Assembly (NCBI GenBank): GCA_964036155.1
Contig: OZ038422.1
Coordinates: 43,361,201-43,425,200 of the forward strand
Source of the DNA: Diploscapter coronatus
Lineage: Eukaryota; Nematoda; Chromadorea; Rhabditida; Rhabditidae
Direction: 5' to 3'
Length of the DNA stretch: 64,000 nt
The notes beneath the pieces were generated by a model. The model saw only the letters and a program-made list of their open reading frames with translations, made no database searches and was not told where the DNA came from. Each line of letters starts with the position of its first letter. The stretch's first letter is position 1. Position numbers and translations under genes: made by a program. Below, piece after piece: positions 13,697 through 25,700 of this stretch.

Positions 13697-14608
13697 TTAA
13701 ATTGAAAATTTGAAGTTTGATTAGTAAATTTTGTTGTTGGTTACAGAATTACGAAAATAGCAGAGCATATTTATTTCCAATTTTCGAAAATTGTTAAATG
13801 GTTTAAAAATAACAAAATTCAAACTCAAAAATGATTTCATAAATGTTAAAGACTCGAAATTTTTCAAAAGGAAAAAGGCTTAGATTGTTGATTTTCGATT
13901 ATTAACGCTTGAAATTACCATCATATGATTTACAACTGATGAGCAACTCTTCTTGAAATAATATCGATTTTAAAATGATGGAAGATTAAAATTGGTTGCG
14001 ATTATCATCTGATTTGAGTGTGATCCAGGAATCCTGATTGTGAGGGTTAACAAAGGCGCTATATATTTATCGGTTTAATTTGTACAAATAAATGCGTTAA
14101 TTTCACAAAAATGAAGCTCTACATTATTATTTGTAAACTTTTCTGGATCCGGTATAAAGCATGATCGAAATCGGTTAATGATCAGAATATAGGCACATTA
14201 GTCTATTAAAACTAGCTCATTTTCCGACGGAGTTTCTTCACTCAAATTAATACTTTGTAAGTAGTAGTACTGTTTCAGTTACAATTAGTCCGAATTTTCA
14301 GATATCCACAAGGTGATTTTAATAGATAATTGGTGTATGTAGACTGTATTCTGACACCAGTAATGTGTGAATTTTATCTTATAAGATAAGACGCTACACT
14401 CTGATATCAGCTATCTTCGAACAGAATGAATAAAAGCAATATTTTATTGAACATTCGACAAATTAGACAAATTTTCGGAATGCATTTGAAGTGATAAAGT
14501 AAAATGAACAAACTGATTCAAGTAAAAAAAGAAACTAAGCAGTCGTGAGCTGTATTGGCTTTGCCTATACATATAGAACGTCTTTTCACATTTTATCATA
14601 GTTTCAGA

Positions 14609-17600
14609 TCAGTTTGTTGGCCTGTGATGAGAAAATATAGCCGAATACAGTTGCTTCGGATCATGAGGTGTAACTTTAATAACTTTGGCTGATTCTTTCT
14701 TAGTCGGTGATATAGTAGTGTTGCTCTTCTAAAATTGTTCCTTTTTCTTTTACATGCATATGTACAAAGACTACCTTGATCAATCCTCTCACTAATAAAA
14801 ACAGGGGAATTATTTGGAGACATAGTCCATATTGGTAAATACTGCCAAAAATGCTCTGAAAGTTTTTTTTTTTTTTTTTTAAATGCTTTCTTTGTAGAAA
14901 ATTTTACTTATTCTAATGTAGATCCATTTCTTATGTTAGAAAAGTATATTGCTCAAGGCTTATTCAGAAAACAATTCCTAATTTTACAGTTGCTCTTTCT
15001 AAGCACATGACGCGAAAAGGGTATTTTGGTTTCTTAAAGCACAATTAGCCGAGTTCTATTCTCAAAAATTCATGTGCCTCCTATCCGACGCAAAAAATTA
15101 TTATCGTTTATGGAAATAATGGTAAAATGGTAAGGTCGAAGAATTCACTATTTAGAACGTTCCTTTAGGATTTCTCAGTGCATACTTTCAGGATATATGC
15201 TGGTAAAACAGGCCTTTCCATTTTTTGTTATTGATATGAAAAGTTGTTATTAATAATGCTTACGCTTATATAATACATCACATTGCTTAAAAAAGGTGCA
15301 TCATCGACCAAACATCTATCTAAAATATTCTAGTGAGTTCTCTTAAACTTCTAACTTTGAAGCTATGAAACTGGTTAATTTATGTTATTTTTCGTTAAAT
15401 CGTAAACAATTTCCATTGTTTCAAACAAATTCTTTCGATACCATCGTTCTTTGGGTAAGAGCGTTTCAAAATATATCGAATCCCTCTATTTTTCTGTTTA
15501 TAAATAAACAAAGAGAAATAATATTATGGCTTGTACAAGGGGACAAAATGGCTTAGGAATTATAAATTTCATTAAAATTGTTTTTGAATAAGTCATTTCG
15601 TACTCGCTATAACGAATCTCGGCATTTTAAACCAGAGATTGGTTATAAATATAAACGAATGTGTGATTTGATATATTAACCAAGTTTGAGAAATCAACTA
15701 TTTACACAGGTTCGTCCTCTTAACAAACTCATTACATATGGAACAATTATTACAACGAAAACATAATTAATTTTGCACAGGATGTTTAAGATATCGAAGT
15801 TAAAATATTGAGAAAACATCCTACCTACACCCTCCGAATCAGTGCAAAAAAGCTCGTATGGTTTAACAATACTTAAATCATTTGTTACCACTTCGCATAA
15901 AATCTAAACGTTCTACATATTCATTTTCAACATAGTATGGTGCAACATTGACCGGGCTAACTTACATACGCCATTAGGTATCGGTTTAAGCGTCGTTCAG
16001 AATTTCTTGCACTTTGGCTCAGATTGCCATACGACTTAAAACACCGCTTTAGATAAATAAACGCGGCAATGCTAATTATCGTCTGAGCATAACTTGCTAT
16101 GATCGGAACTATCTCAGAGTAAAATCTCTAAAAATTATCTACATAATTGACATTAATCATTTTTATTTTGATAATATTTGTTTAACTTACATTCCATTGA
16201 CCAAGAGCCATTACATATCGTATATCAACAATATCAACAACATCAACGATTTGATAAGCGCTCAACCAGTAAATTGCAGTATAAATTAGTCCGCCGATAC
16301 AGCCAAAAATAATATGAAATCCGGCCAATATCCAAAATATAATGAAAAATAGCCGAGTTATTTTTTCGTCACTGTGGCTAAATTGAATCATTTTGTATCA
16401 AGACTAACATATGCATATGGAAGAATTTCTAACAGTGAAAATGCCCTAGCTCTATATATCGTAACTGCAGTCGAAACGAATCTTATGACCATCAGTAACC
16501 ATGTATCTTGAAGAATACCAAATAAATCAAACAATAATTCCTACAATTCTATTTGTTAGTTGTCAATGCAAATTTTAACTATATTAGATTTAAATCAACT
16601 TTATATGTTAAATAAATTTAAAATAAAGTGGTATTTTATAGTTACTTGGAAAAGTTGCGACAGAAAAGTAGAGACATTATGGCGAAATAATGTATGGAAA
16701 GCTACAATAATACGATCCATACTATTTCACAAAATGCCGACTTTTCCTATGGCAACGTAGATGATATTTTAAACGATTCGCTTAAACTGTAGATGAGTAT
16801 TGATTGATACACATGGCTAAAATTTGAAACTATGTTACCTCAAAATCGTTAGCCTCTTGGCAGCAAAAGTGCAAAATTTGATAATAGATAATAAACGAAG
16901 TCTAAAGTATTATCATGCTACAATGCATATATTGAAAATTGCATCATAAAAATAATAATATCAAACTTACACATATAAATGAACAGATAAAATAGAGTAT
17001 ATTTAGAATGAGTAAGATGACTATTGATTTTTCGAATTGGGAAAATTTTCCACCTTTTCGAAATAATCGATACATCATAAATATGCCGATAAAAACCGAA
17101 ATTAATACGATGCCATGAAAAATGGCCAGGATTTGATTATCTATAGATGAATTTATTTTTTGAAGATAACATCGATATAAAACTTTAAGTGTCTCGATAA
17201 TTTTGAGAGATATCAAAGGGGCCGGACCAAACATTTCCAAAGGCCCTAGATCGGGGTTTTTAGTAGTTTCTGATTGTATTCGATCTGGAAAACATAATTT
17301 CGGGGCTTTTTCCGACATTTTAAAGTTCGAGTCTGGGTCCCGGGGTCCGGGAGGTCACATTTCAAAAGTCAACATGACATCCCAAAACTTATATATGATT
17401 GTTTGGCTCGATAAGCTAAGTCGAATGGTGTAAACATTTTCCGAATCCAACCTTTCTATCACAAGTTACGGCTAAAAACTGCAAAAATGCCAAAAAATAG
17501 GGGGTCCTTAATAGAAAAGTCAGCTTGTTTTATTTCTTTCTGCGTATTACCTCCCAGTTTTTTACACAGTAATTTGTGAGGCCTGCTCATTCTAATTCGT

Positions 17601-20010
17601 TAATTATTTCGAAAAAATAGCGTCAACATTCTATCGAAAAATCGGCCCGAAGTCAAACTTGAAAATTTCGATTTTTCAAAAATCAATATAACCCCTACAA
17701 ATTATATAGCATTCGATAGAGCTCATCAAACTAAGCAACTTTTGTGAAGACACCTTGAAAAAGTTTCCATCCCTGAGGGCTCCAGACAAGAAAAACCGAA
17801 AATCGTACTTTACATTCGGGAATTTTTATCTCGAAAATTTCTGAAGTAAGTGGGGTCAAGTTTAGCGTTATAATGAAGCTTAAACCTCGTGGAACATTCT
17901 AGAATTTTTTGGGATCATTTAGAGAAATTTCGGGTATCAGAGCTGGCAGGGCCGGACGGGTACCGGTCGGGACTTGGAAATTTCCGGAAACCTATCCATG
18001 TTGTATATCATTCGAAAGCGGCTACAAATCTGATTATCATACAGAAAACCGCTTGAAAAACGGATTGATGCATCGAGATTTATGATCAAAAACGTTACCA
18101 AGTTTACTCTTAGATTTGACCGATACTTCATTTCCTCATAAAAATCGATACACTAGATCATTTTTCAAGTGGTTTTCAGCATTACACTTAGTTTTTCATT
18201 GGCTTTCGAATGGTATACAACATTATAGGTCTTTCTACCAAATGGTGACTCAACCCATATGGGTCGCGGCTCATATGAGTCAAATTAACATTTTAACAAA
18301 GACCTATTATGTAATATACCAAACGAAAGCTCTTATCGAGCTGAGAAATATTCTGAAAACCACTTGAAAAACAGATTAGCCTATCTCCTTTTATGGTCAT
18401 TTGAAGATACCCCATTTTTGGTCTTTTTCAACAGGTGGTTATAGTCGATTACAATGATGGTATAATGAAATCACTTGCTGAAATTGATAGAAATGAACTC
18501 AAATATTACTCTCCAGTCAATTTCGAGTCGATTGATATCCATCTTGGTATAGTACTACTCGGGTACCATATGAGTGGTATACGATGGACCCATATGATAA
18601 CATGATAAAGTGGTAGCACGGTACTCTAGGAAGCAAAAATGAAGTATTGCCCTCCAACTACTATATTCCGAAAAGATTTTTCGAATTCGTTTGATTTTCG
18701 AAAAGTTATGAATTTTTGAAATTTTTTATCATTTTCGTGGGTCTGATCCATTCAAACCTCCATACCACGCATACCATAATAGATAACCATGAGGTGTCTT
18801 CACAAAAGTTGCTTAGTTTGATGAGCTCTATCAATTGTTGTACATATTGTGAGGTCTGACCCTCAAAATTGAAATTTTGATTTTTGGACCCCCAACTTTG
18901 GTGCGATAGTAATGTTATTGGTTTCCCCCTTTTTTAGTCTTTATTTTTGGCGTATAAGATGCAGAATTACCTGGAGAATTCGAATATGAAATCAAATTTT
19001 ACCAACAAATGACAAAATTTTCGAGTTATGATCGATTTTGTGCAAAATATAAATGTTTTTGAAACTGCTATTTTTGATACTTTTGACTCTGGGATCCCCT
19101 CCAGCCCCAAACAAGTGGTTGACTCCCTAAAGTCTATATATTTTTGGAAAGTGCATCCCATGGCCATATTGATCTCTTTTAAATTTTTCAAAAATCCTTT
19201 ATAGCAAAAAAATTTTATTTGTATCCCCTGAGGGGTGTCAAATCGTCAAAACTCTCAATTTTGACCCCACCTAGCCCCGCCCACTTTTGAGGGCGGGACC
19301 TGATCTCCCCATTTTTGTGATTAGGGTCTATGGGTGTATCCACCATATAAGTTTGGTTCGGATTCGAGACACTTGCAGTTGTCCGGCCTTTGTTCGGGTT
19401 ACTCAAAGAATGCGTCTTAAGAAAAGAAAGAAAGAAATGTGTTGTCATTTTGGCACATCCAGACCCTGGTACCCGGGTTCAAACTTGAAAATGTTGGGAA
19501 AAGCCCCGAAATCATGTTTTAAAATCGAATACAGTCAGGAACTACTAAAATCCCGATCTAAGGCCTTTGGAAATGTTTGGTCCGGCTAGTTTCGATAATT
19601 AGCGAGACACTCTTTTAACTAACCCATTGAAAGTTCATTTAGATGAAGTATGGTATTTTTCCACTCAATGATGAAGTTGTAAAATAATGTATTCGACGTT
19701 GAAAATTCTAAAATAGTAAATCGTTACCGAGGTTTATAAAAAAAAACAATGCAGAATAATATGCAAGAATAAGTAAACTGAAAAATTAATTCACCTTCAC
19801 AAATTTCATAACCTGTTGTATTAGGCGTGGGTTCATGGCACCCCATTCGATTCTGCGAATTATTTCTCTAATGATAATAATAAATCTGTAGAATAACGAT
19901 TTGAGAAAAATGATCTCAATACAGTACGATTTAGAAAGGGTAGCGCTTTCGAAACAAAATGGCCGAGCTTGAAATGGATCGAGTAACAGTGCAAGACGTT
20001 GCTTAGGCAA
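14609..20010 (-). pseudogene. 7TM chemoreceptor-like pseudogene, copy B (disrupted)
   Basis: Same receptor layout as copy A: tail 14,609-14,725 (ISPTKKES..VTPHDPKQ), TM7 about 14,774-14,857 (YGLCLQIIPLFLLV), TM4 about 16,190-16,370 (FWILAGFHIIFGC), TM3 near 16,700 with a normal GT donor, TM2 about 16,960-17,150 (FIGIFMMYRLFRK), and the 5' part at 19,640-20,010. Three lesions are visible. A 2.42-kb element sits between the second exon and the TM2 exon. A 9-T run near 19,750 replaces the 5-T run of copy A and shifts frame in TM1. A TGA replaces the CGA codon upstream of the shared IQFS segment near 16,400. It cannot encode a full receptor as read. Confidence 0.6.
17189..19610. mobile_element. 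2.42-kb non-autonomous DNA element with long terminal inverted repeats
   Basis: The left end (17,189 onwards, GTGTCTCGATAATTTT...GGGGCCGGACCAAAC) and the reverse complement of the right end (to 19,610, GTGTCTCGCTAATTATCG...GCCGGACCAAAC) match for about 150-160 bp with few indels. A second inner inverted pair occurs: 17,697-17,760 and 18,788-18,850 share GCAACTTTTGTGAAGACACC in opposite orientation, so the element is partly foldback. The flanks AACTTTAA (left) and TCTTTTAA (right) fit a decayed target duplication of about 8 bp. Copy A lacks the element at this position. No transposase frame is visible, so it would have moved in trans; hAT or Mutator-like origin cannot be decided. Confidence 0.82.
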
Positions 20011-20271
20011 TCAGCTTTGTATTTATATTACTCGCCTAACTTATAGCTTAGTGTAATTTCAGTTTTAATACTCCAATTATGTCCCGCCCTATATCTTGCG
20101 AAATCTTATTAAATGTGTATATCAAGGTTGCAGAAGATGCGAGATTAGAGGATAGACTTCAGATAATCAAAAATTGCACCTGCGCTAAGATGTCTGGTAG
20201 TTCAACAAATTTGGTAGTTTAAAAATTAGGTCATATGCTGAAATCGTACATAACTTATCATCAGGGTTGTC

Positions 20272-21152
20272 TATGAGATATGTATCAAGGTCTCTATGAG
20301 TTCCCTACAACTATGAAGAATATCGTGATACGGTATGATATTGGTAGTCTGTGAACATCGAAGTCTCATCATTTTCTGACATTTTAGTGGAATGATTGCC
20401 GCACTAATCCTATCATCAAAAAGCGGTTCTTCATAGTTTGTAAAATTTTGATGCTCCATTTTATCGGGAATTTCGAAAACTCATTGATAATTTCCTCGAA
20501 GAATGTTTCTTTGGTTTTTTCAATTCGATCTTTACCGCTCAAATAAATTAATTTCTTTCATATTTTTGTGTATAGAACGGAATCATTCAAGAAAAGACAG
20601 AAAACGTATTCGATACTTCACATTTCAGTTCTCAGTTGAGTTAATCAGATGACAGGTCTAATTTGCAAAAGGAGAAGCTGTTTTAATTGGCATTTTTTAA
20701 AATGTAATTTCTCTAAAATTAATCAGACATTTTTCTATCGCCAAACCATTATAATTAACATCTGCTGCTCATTATTTTGCAAAAACCTCCTTAAAAATTC
20801 AAATTTATTGAATCAAAAATCAAACTGACATTTATTTGCAACATTGCACTAAGAAATTATTCATTTTTGTGAATTTTCAAGCAGTTAGACTTTAGCTAAA
20901 CTAGATCATAAATTAATACTGATCTAAAGTCGAAAGAAATATTCAAGGGAAAGAGCTCGCTTCGATAAATGAAGACAAGAACGAACTTCTGTAGTGGCAT
21001 TTTTTAGTCTTTTAGCACGAACTTTTAAGTCAGACTAGAGCTCATGCTTAACATGAACTTTTTAGCAAAAATACCACCACTGAACTTCTATTGAAACAAG
21101 CCACGAAAAATCTGGTCATTCCAGAGTTTTCGAACAATTCAAAAAATTACAG
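20272..21152. other. Intergenic, AT-rich, no gene recognised
   Basis: A 62-codon minus-strand frame at 20,271-20,459 is open but matches no family I know and has no clear splice borders. The rest is AT-rich with short homopolymer runs. Confidence 0.35.
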
Positions 21153-21286
21153 GTCGATTGTACGAGGACAAGAAATCTTCTCACGAAGTTATGGACGACA
21201 ACAGTTGGGAATTCAACGAATCAGCTCTTCGGCCCAACGACAAGTTCATAAATCAATCAAATGCAGTTCCGATCAAGCCCAAGGAG
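21153..21286 (+). CDS. Candidate isolated coding exon, function unknown
   Basis: A 134-base open stretch is bounded by a good acceptor (AATTACAG at 21,152) and a good donor (GAG|GTGAGG at 21,287). It encodes 44 residues of ordinary soluble-protein composition (LYEDKKSSHEVMDD ... NQSNAVPIKPKE). It would need a 5' neighbour ending in phase 1 and leaves phase 0. I found no flanking partner exons within several kb on the plus strand, so it is either one exon of a gene with very long introns or a relic. No family recognised. Confidence 0.35.
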
Positions 21287-22030
21287 GTGAGGTTAAAAAT
21301 TGCAATTCTCCTTTTCATTCCTAGATTTTGTAAATTCAATTTCTAAAATTTTCAATTCCGAATCTCATTCTAACTTAATATTATTTCTGATTCTGACTCA
21401 TTCTAATTTCATGCAATTCCTGATTATCACCTTACAAATTTCAATTTCGATCTTTCCTAAATTGAATAATTGAACTCCAACATACTCTAGCTAGAATTAT
21501 CAATCACAAATCATCATCATATTTATTGAATTTGCAACTTTCAAACTTTTAACATTTCAATTCGTTTTATCATTTATTGACTGAAGAAAACGTTGATTGA
21601 CAATTTTTGGATTTTTAATTTATGAAACATCTCTTGAATATTTTAACTTTTGAGTAATGAAAATATTTCATGGACTGTCAACATCGAATAAAAGTTCTTG
21701 TTATCTCCCCTTTGAAATTTTTTGACAGGAGATTTTTTTAAATCACTAGCAAATTTAACATTCTCTGCAAATAACGTAATCAACATGAAAAGTACCAACC
21801 AACATTGTTATTTGTTTATCAGAATGATTTACTCTCGTAACTTTCGTTGAATGTTGTAAAGATAAAGATGCTAGTAAATTCGAATCAATTTATTTTAGGC
21901 TGGTTAATTTTCTTAATTTCACGATAATTTTGAAGTACCAAGTTGATTTAAGATAATTTTTGCGAATGAGTACAGAAGTTTTCCTTCATCTGAATTTATA
22001 TTTAAAAAATCATAGTCACAAAAAGGGATG
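21287..22030. other. Non-coding, AT-rich
   Basis: No coding frame or RNA gene is visible. It lies downstream of the microRNA hairpins in their transcription direction, so it may be within the primary transcript. Confidence 0.3.
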
Positions 22031-22120
22031 ATGCGTGAAATGAGCCTCCAAGCCGGCGAGTGCAATATTGCAATACTTAGGATCTGCCGAACATGGCACG
22101 GGCCAGGCCTGTTCGCGCAT
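22031..22120 (-). ncRNA. mir-235-like: microRNA hairpin of the miR-25/92/235 family (distal copy)
   Basis: On the minus strand the 3' arm carries TATTGCACTCGCCGGC at 22,045-22,067, with the family seed AUUGCAC at positions 2-8. The 5' arm ACAGGCCTGGCCCGTGCC pairs with it: AGGCC, GGC and GTGC blocks, then ATGTT against AATAT next to the loop. The outer stem pairs ATGCG (22,116-22,120) with CGCAT (22,031-22,035). In miR-92 and nematode miR-235 the mature product also comes from the 3' arm. The 3' half of the mature region (CGCCGGCTTGG) is less like miR-92 than the neighbouring copy, so this may be a diverging paralog. Expression cannot be judged. Confidence 0.8.
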
Positions 22121-22633
22121 CCACTGAGTTATTTTCGGATAAATTGACTTACCCTTGCAATAGGTTGAATAAATTAATAGGCAGAATATGAAGATCAGAC
22201 TTGGGAAGAGTCTTGGAAAAACTTACTGGTGGTTCAGATTCAGAAAATGTGGGTGTTTTAGCAATTTTCTAACTTTGTCTAAATCGTTAGTAAGAATGTT
22301 CGAATGTCATAGGCATACATTTTTATAAAAATACGATATGATCGGGCAAGTTTATTTCATAATTACTCAATAATATCGCCTAACTTAGTAGTTACGACTA
22401 AATCAGGCATCCACCATATTCAACGACCAAATTAAGAAAATTACAATATTCTCATTCCTACAACATTTCGTATCTCCGTATGCTATTTCCTTACGGAATA
22501 ATGAAAAAGAAAACTGTGTTTGCTAATACAAACTATCAAAAAATTGGCATTTTTCGAAATCTAAGAATATCTTACCCCTAGGTCTGGTGCTTTGCGCCGC
22601 GTTCCGGCCGCGGTATAATAGACAAGGTAAAAT
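22121..22633. other. Spacer between the two microRNA hairpins
   Basis: No open frame of note. A short GC-rich patch (22,580-22,615) with a 5-bp CCGCG stem lies close to the proximal hairpin. If the hairpins are co-transcribed from the minus strand, this is pri-miRNA sequence. Confidence 0.3.
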
Positions 22634-22726
22634 GTGCGTGAAATGAACGCCAGGCCGGGACGAAGTGCAATATTGCGACTCAAATGCTGAACATCGCACA
22701 AGGCCAGACCTGTCCGCGCATCCACT
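22634..22726 (-). ncRNA. mir-235-like: microRNA hairpin of the miR-25/92/235 family (proximal copy)
   Basis: The minus-strand 3' arm reads TATTGCACTTCGTCCCGGCC, ending about 22,649-22,651. Apart from one extra C this is the animal miR-92 sequence (UAUUGCACUUGUCCCGGCC), and it shares seed and CCCGGCCUG tail with nematode miR-235. The 5' arm CAGGTCTGGCCTTGTGC pairs with it. GTGCGATGTT against AATATTGCAC gives ten consecutive pairs (including G-U) beside the loop, and CAGG/CCTG closes the other end. The GCGTGAAATGA flank and the GCGCATCCACT flank are shared with the distal copy, so the two arose by duplication. Family targets in nematodes include developmental arrest regulators; nothing here shows targets. 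Confidence 0.9.
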
Positions 22727-25700
22727 CATATATACAGACACACACACACAAAATTTGCTTACCTGAAAATAGATTGATTAGGAAATAGGTAGTGGAATTG
22801 TAGAAAATGACGAATCTCATTCGTGGGGGACCGTTTCGTGAATTTCATCAAATTCCATCGCGAGTTTCGTGAAATTACGAAATTTCTCAGTTTTGTGTGG
22901 ATGTTTTCGTATGATCAGTCAGGACAGGCGTTTGTCTCGAGTGCGCCAAGGCGAAAATAGCCTGGCCTGTGAGAAATGGAAGTGGACTGACTGATTTCGA
23001 TTGGGGACTTCAGGGCAGAGTACAGTAGGACAGGGAAAGGAGAGAGTGAGAAGGAGGGAAGAGAGGAAGAAGATTGGGCAAATTGCGAGATGTTTATCAT
23101 TTGAATTGAATTCGGATGCAGAAGGCTGTTGAATCATATGAATTGGACAATGTGTTGAGATAAATCGAGCGAAATGCCAAAAGTGGATTTGGAAGGGAGA
23201 TCAGGAGATTAAGAGAGGAAGGGAAGGAGAAGGAAGAATAGAAACGATCTGAAAACGATGATCGCGAAATGGGCAGGGCTGGGAGATTGGGGATGGAGAA
23301 GGAGAGAAGGAGGGAAGAGGAACGGGTTGTGTCTGTGTCTGTGTGTGTATGCCATTCTGGCATTCCACATGCAAACCAAGCAGAAGACATTCAAATGGCA
23401 GAGGAACAAGTTGAGGAAATAGGAAGTTTAAAGCAGATGAAAAAGAAGATGAAGAAAAAGAGACTGTAAGGCAAACTGCATAGTTAACTGGAAACTGCTA
23501 ACTGATGTAAGAAAGAACAGACCGACAGAGACACACTTTACAGTACAGCATAACAACGACAAAACCATATGCAGAATATGCAGAATTAACTGCAACCTGC
23601 AAATGCAAATGGGGAGGAAAAAAGTTCAGCGAAACCATTTGTAGCGTTTTTAGATGGTCACATTTTACATTGAACTTGAACAAGCAATTTGGAAGAAAAT
23701 AGGTAGCACAAATAAAACTGCATGTTGTGTTGTGTGTATTCGACATTACTGCAATACCTTAGCAAAAGTTAGAAATTGCTTGAGTTTTGCATGAAAAGTC
23801 TCTAATCATCTTCTACTTTCTAGAACAAGAACGCTAATACTAGTTCAGAAAGTAATTTTGTAAAGAAACACACGATTACAAGTAAAAACGAGAAAAATAA
23901 CGGATAAAACGATCGACCACACTCCAAGAATGAAAATATGGGCATTCCTGACAAAATGAGATTTGTGGTTTTATATTTCCCTCAGGTGAATACTTCCAGT
24001 GACTAAGCGATGGAAATATTGCTCCTTTGACACCGAATTCTACAAATTCACTCATTACTGTTGATCTCTGACGAACTGATAAGTATGAATCACAAACATT
24101 TCGGAAAATTCTCTAATTAAAATTACGAACAAAGTAATGTCCAATCATTTGGCCATTTTCATATATTTCATAGAATAGAAATCTACCAATTTTATATTTT
24201 CTTCGCAGTTTTAAATTTATACGTTCAAGAACAATTCGCTAGATATAATAAAAGAGAGCCAACACATGAAAAGATGCTTCTGAATTACTGTAATAATATT
24301 GAAAGATGTTTGTTGCCTACTTCTAATGGCTAATGGATGATGTAATAACTAACTAATAATCAAATAGAACGAAATAAATAATGTCGGAGATACAAGAAAT
24401 GACTGTAAGCGATGGCTGGATGGTTGGAGGGAAGGAAAGGGATAGAAAGACCCAGGCCAGGCAGAAGACGACGCATAAGTACCCCTGGCCAGATGAGAGG
24501 CAGGAAAAAAGAAGAGGGAGGGAAGGAAGGAAAGACAGAGAGAGAAAGAGGGGGAGAATCTGCCGATCTGCCAGATCTGCCATGGGCAAGGAGAAGAAGA
24601 TCTGCATGCCGAATGCCAAGCGGGTTTGCATTTAGACAGTCGACTGTCGACTGACAGAAACACATAAGAAGAAGAAGAAGGAAAAGAGAAGAAAAACTGT
24701 CAAACAGGCCTCTGCAATTGGCATGTCTCCTTGTATCATTGCCTTGCAGTCAGCAGTCAGACTCCACCCATTTTCGTGTGCGCCATGCAAATTGTTAGTT
24801 CCCTGTCAATCTGTGTATAGGTGTGGTGCCCTTCTCTGCGCTTCAAATTTTGCCTATTCGAGAGGCACGCCCTGTCAGCGATCACATCGATGCATATATT
24901 CAGAGAGCAGTTGTAATGTAAGGTTCAGAAAACAATCACGTGCGTTTTGGGATGAATCGGATTTAGAGATCTCCCAGAGTCCTTTCGATCAGAGGATTTT
25001 CTTCTTTCCCCTCCCTCCCTTTCCTATTCCAATTGCATCATATCGTCTCTTTTTTCGCTGTGTCGCATCTGAGACGGCGCTGGCAAAAAGCTGTTGGGAG
25101 ATGGAAGCGAACAAGGCAAAGACATGGAAGGATAGAGGGGAGGAACAAGTTTGAAGGGATAGAGATAGAGATGGGCTAAGAGAGAAAGAGACAGTGACAG
25201 ACAGATAGAGAGAAAAAGAGGTATGACAAGTGACAAATTGGCAGTTGATGCAATCAGCTGATACAAGGCAGGGGTGATAAAATGATAGAAGAGGGGATGA
25301 TCCAAATCCGAATCAGAGAATGGCAGAGAGTGACAAAAACAGTAACATCGACAGTGATTTTCTAGATTCTTCCACATATACTTTCATTTTCAGAACGGTC
25401 TCTCTCTCTCTTTCTCTTCTTCTTGTCAGAATCTTTTTTCGGACTGTCTTGAACTACTATTTGAAGGAACCTTAGCATGTGATTTGCAGAAGTAAGAGTT
25501 CCGATCAAACTACGACCGAATGAACTGCATAAGGTTAATGCAAAAAGAAATAATGAAATGAGTGGAATTCATGGTAAGTGTGACTGAGTGTCCTATCTGT
25601 GTAAGCAGCCTGCAGGCAACAGTTTCAGATCAGCAATCTGCCTGCCATTTGACCTTGAGTCTCATGTCCTTCATTCCCTGTCCCCTGCCTCTGTGCGCCA

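Larger units (their letters stand above)
13962..20271. repeat. Direct duplication, copy B (carries a 2.4-kb insertion)
   Basis: Second copy of the segment at 9,516-13,349. Collinear similarity runs from about 13,962 to about 17,188, is interrupted by an inserted element, and resumes at about 19,611 to the shared CATAACTTATCATCAGGGTTGT end near 20,271. Without the insertion it is about 3.9 kb, nearly the same length as copy A. Confidence 0.88.

Noticed and set aside
20271..20459. 62-codon minus-strand frame next to the duplication end
   Set aside because: No splice borders, no known family and no counterpart in the first duplicated copy.
22580..22615. GC-rich mini-stem (CCGCG...CGCGG) near the proximal microRNA
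   Set aside because: Only a 5-bp stem with a 7-base loop; too weak to call as an RNA element.
22915..23469. Overlapping long open frames on both strands in purine-rich DNA
   Set aside because: They follow the GGAAGGAGA-type composition, lack splice structure and resemble no family.
24723..25154. 143-codon plus-strand open frame, Cys/Ser-rich
   Set aside because: No acceptor/donor context, no recognisable domain, and it lies in a block where biased composition yields long frames in several phases.
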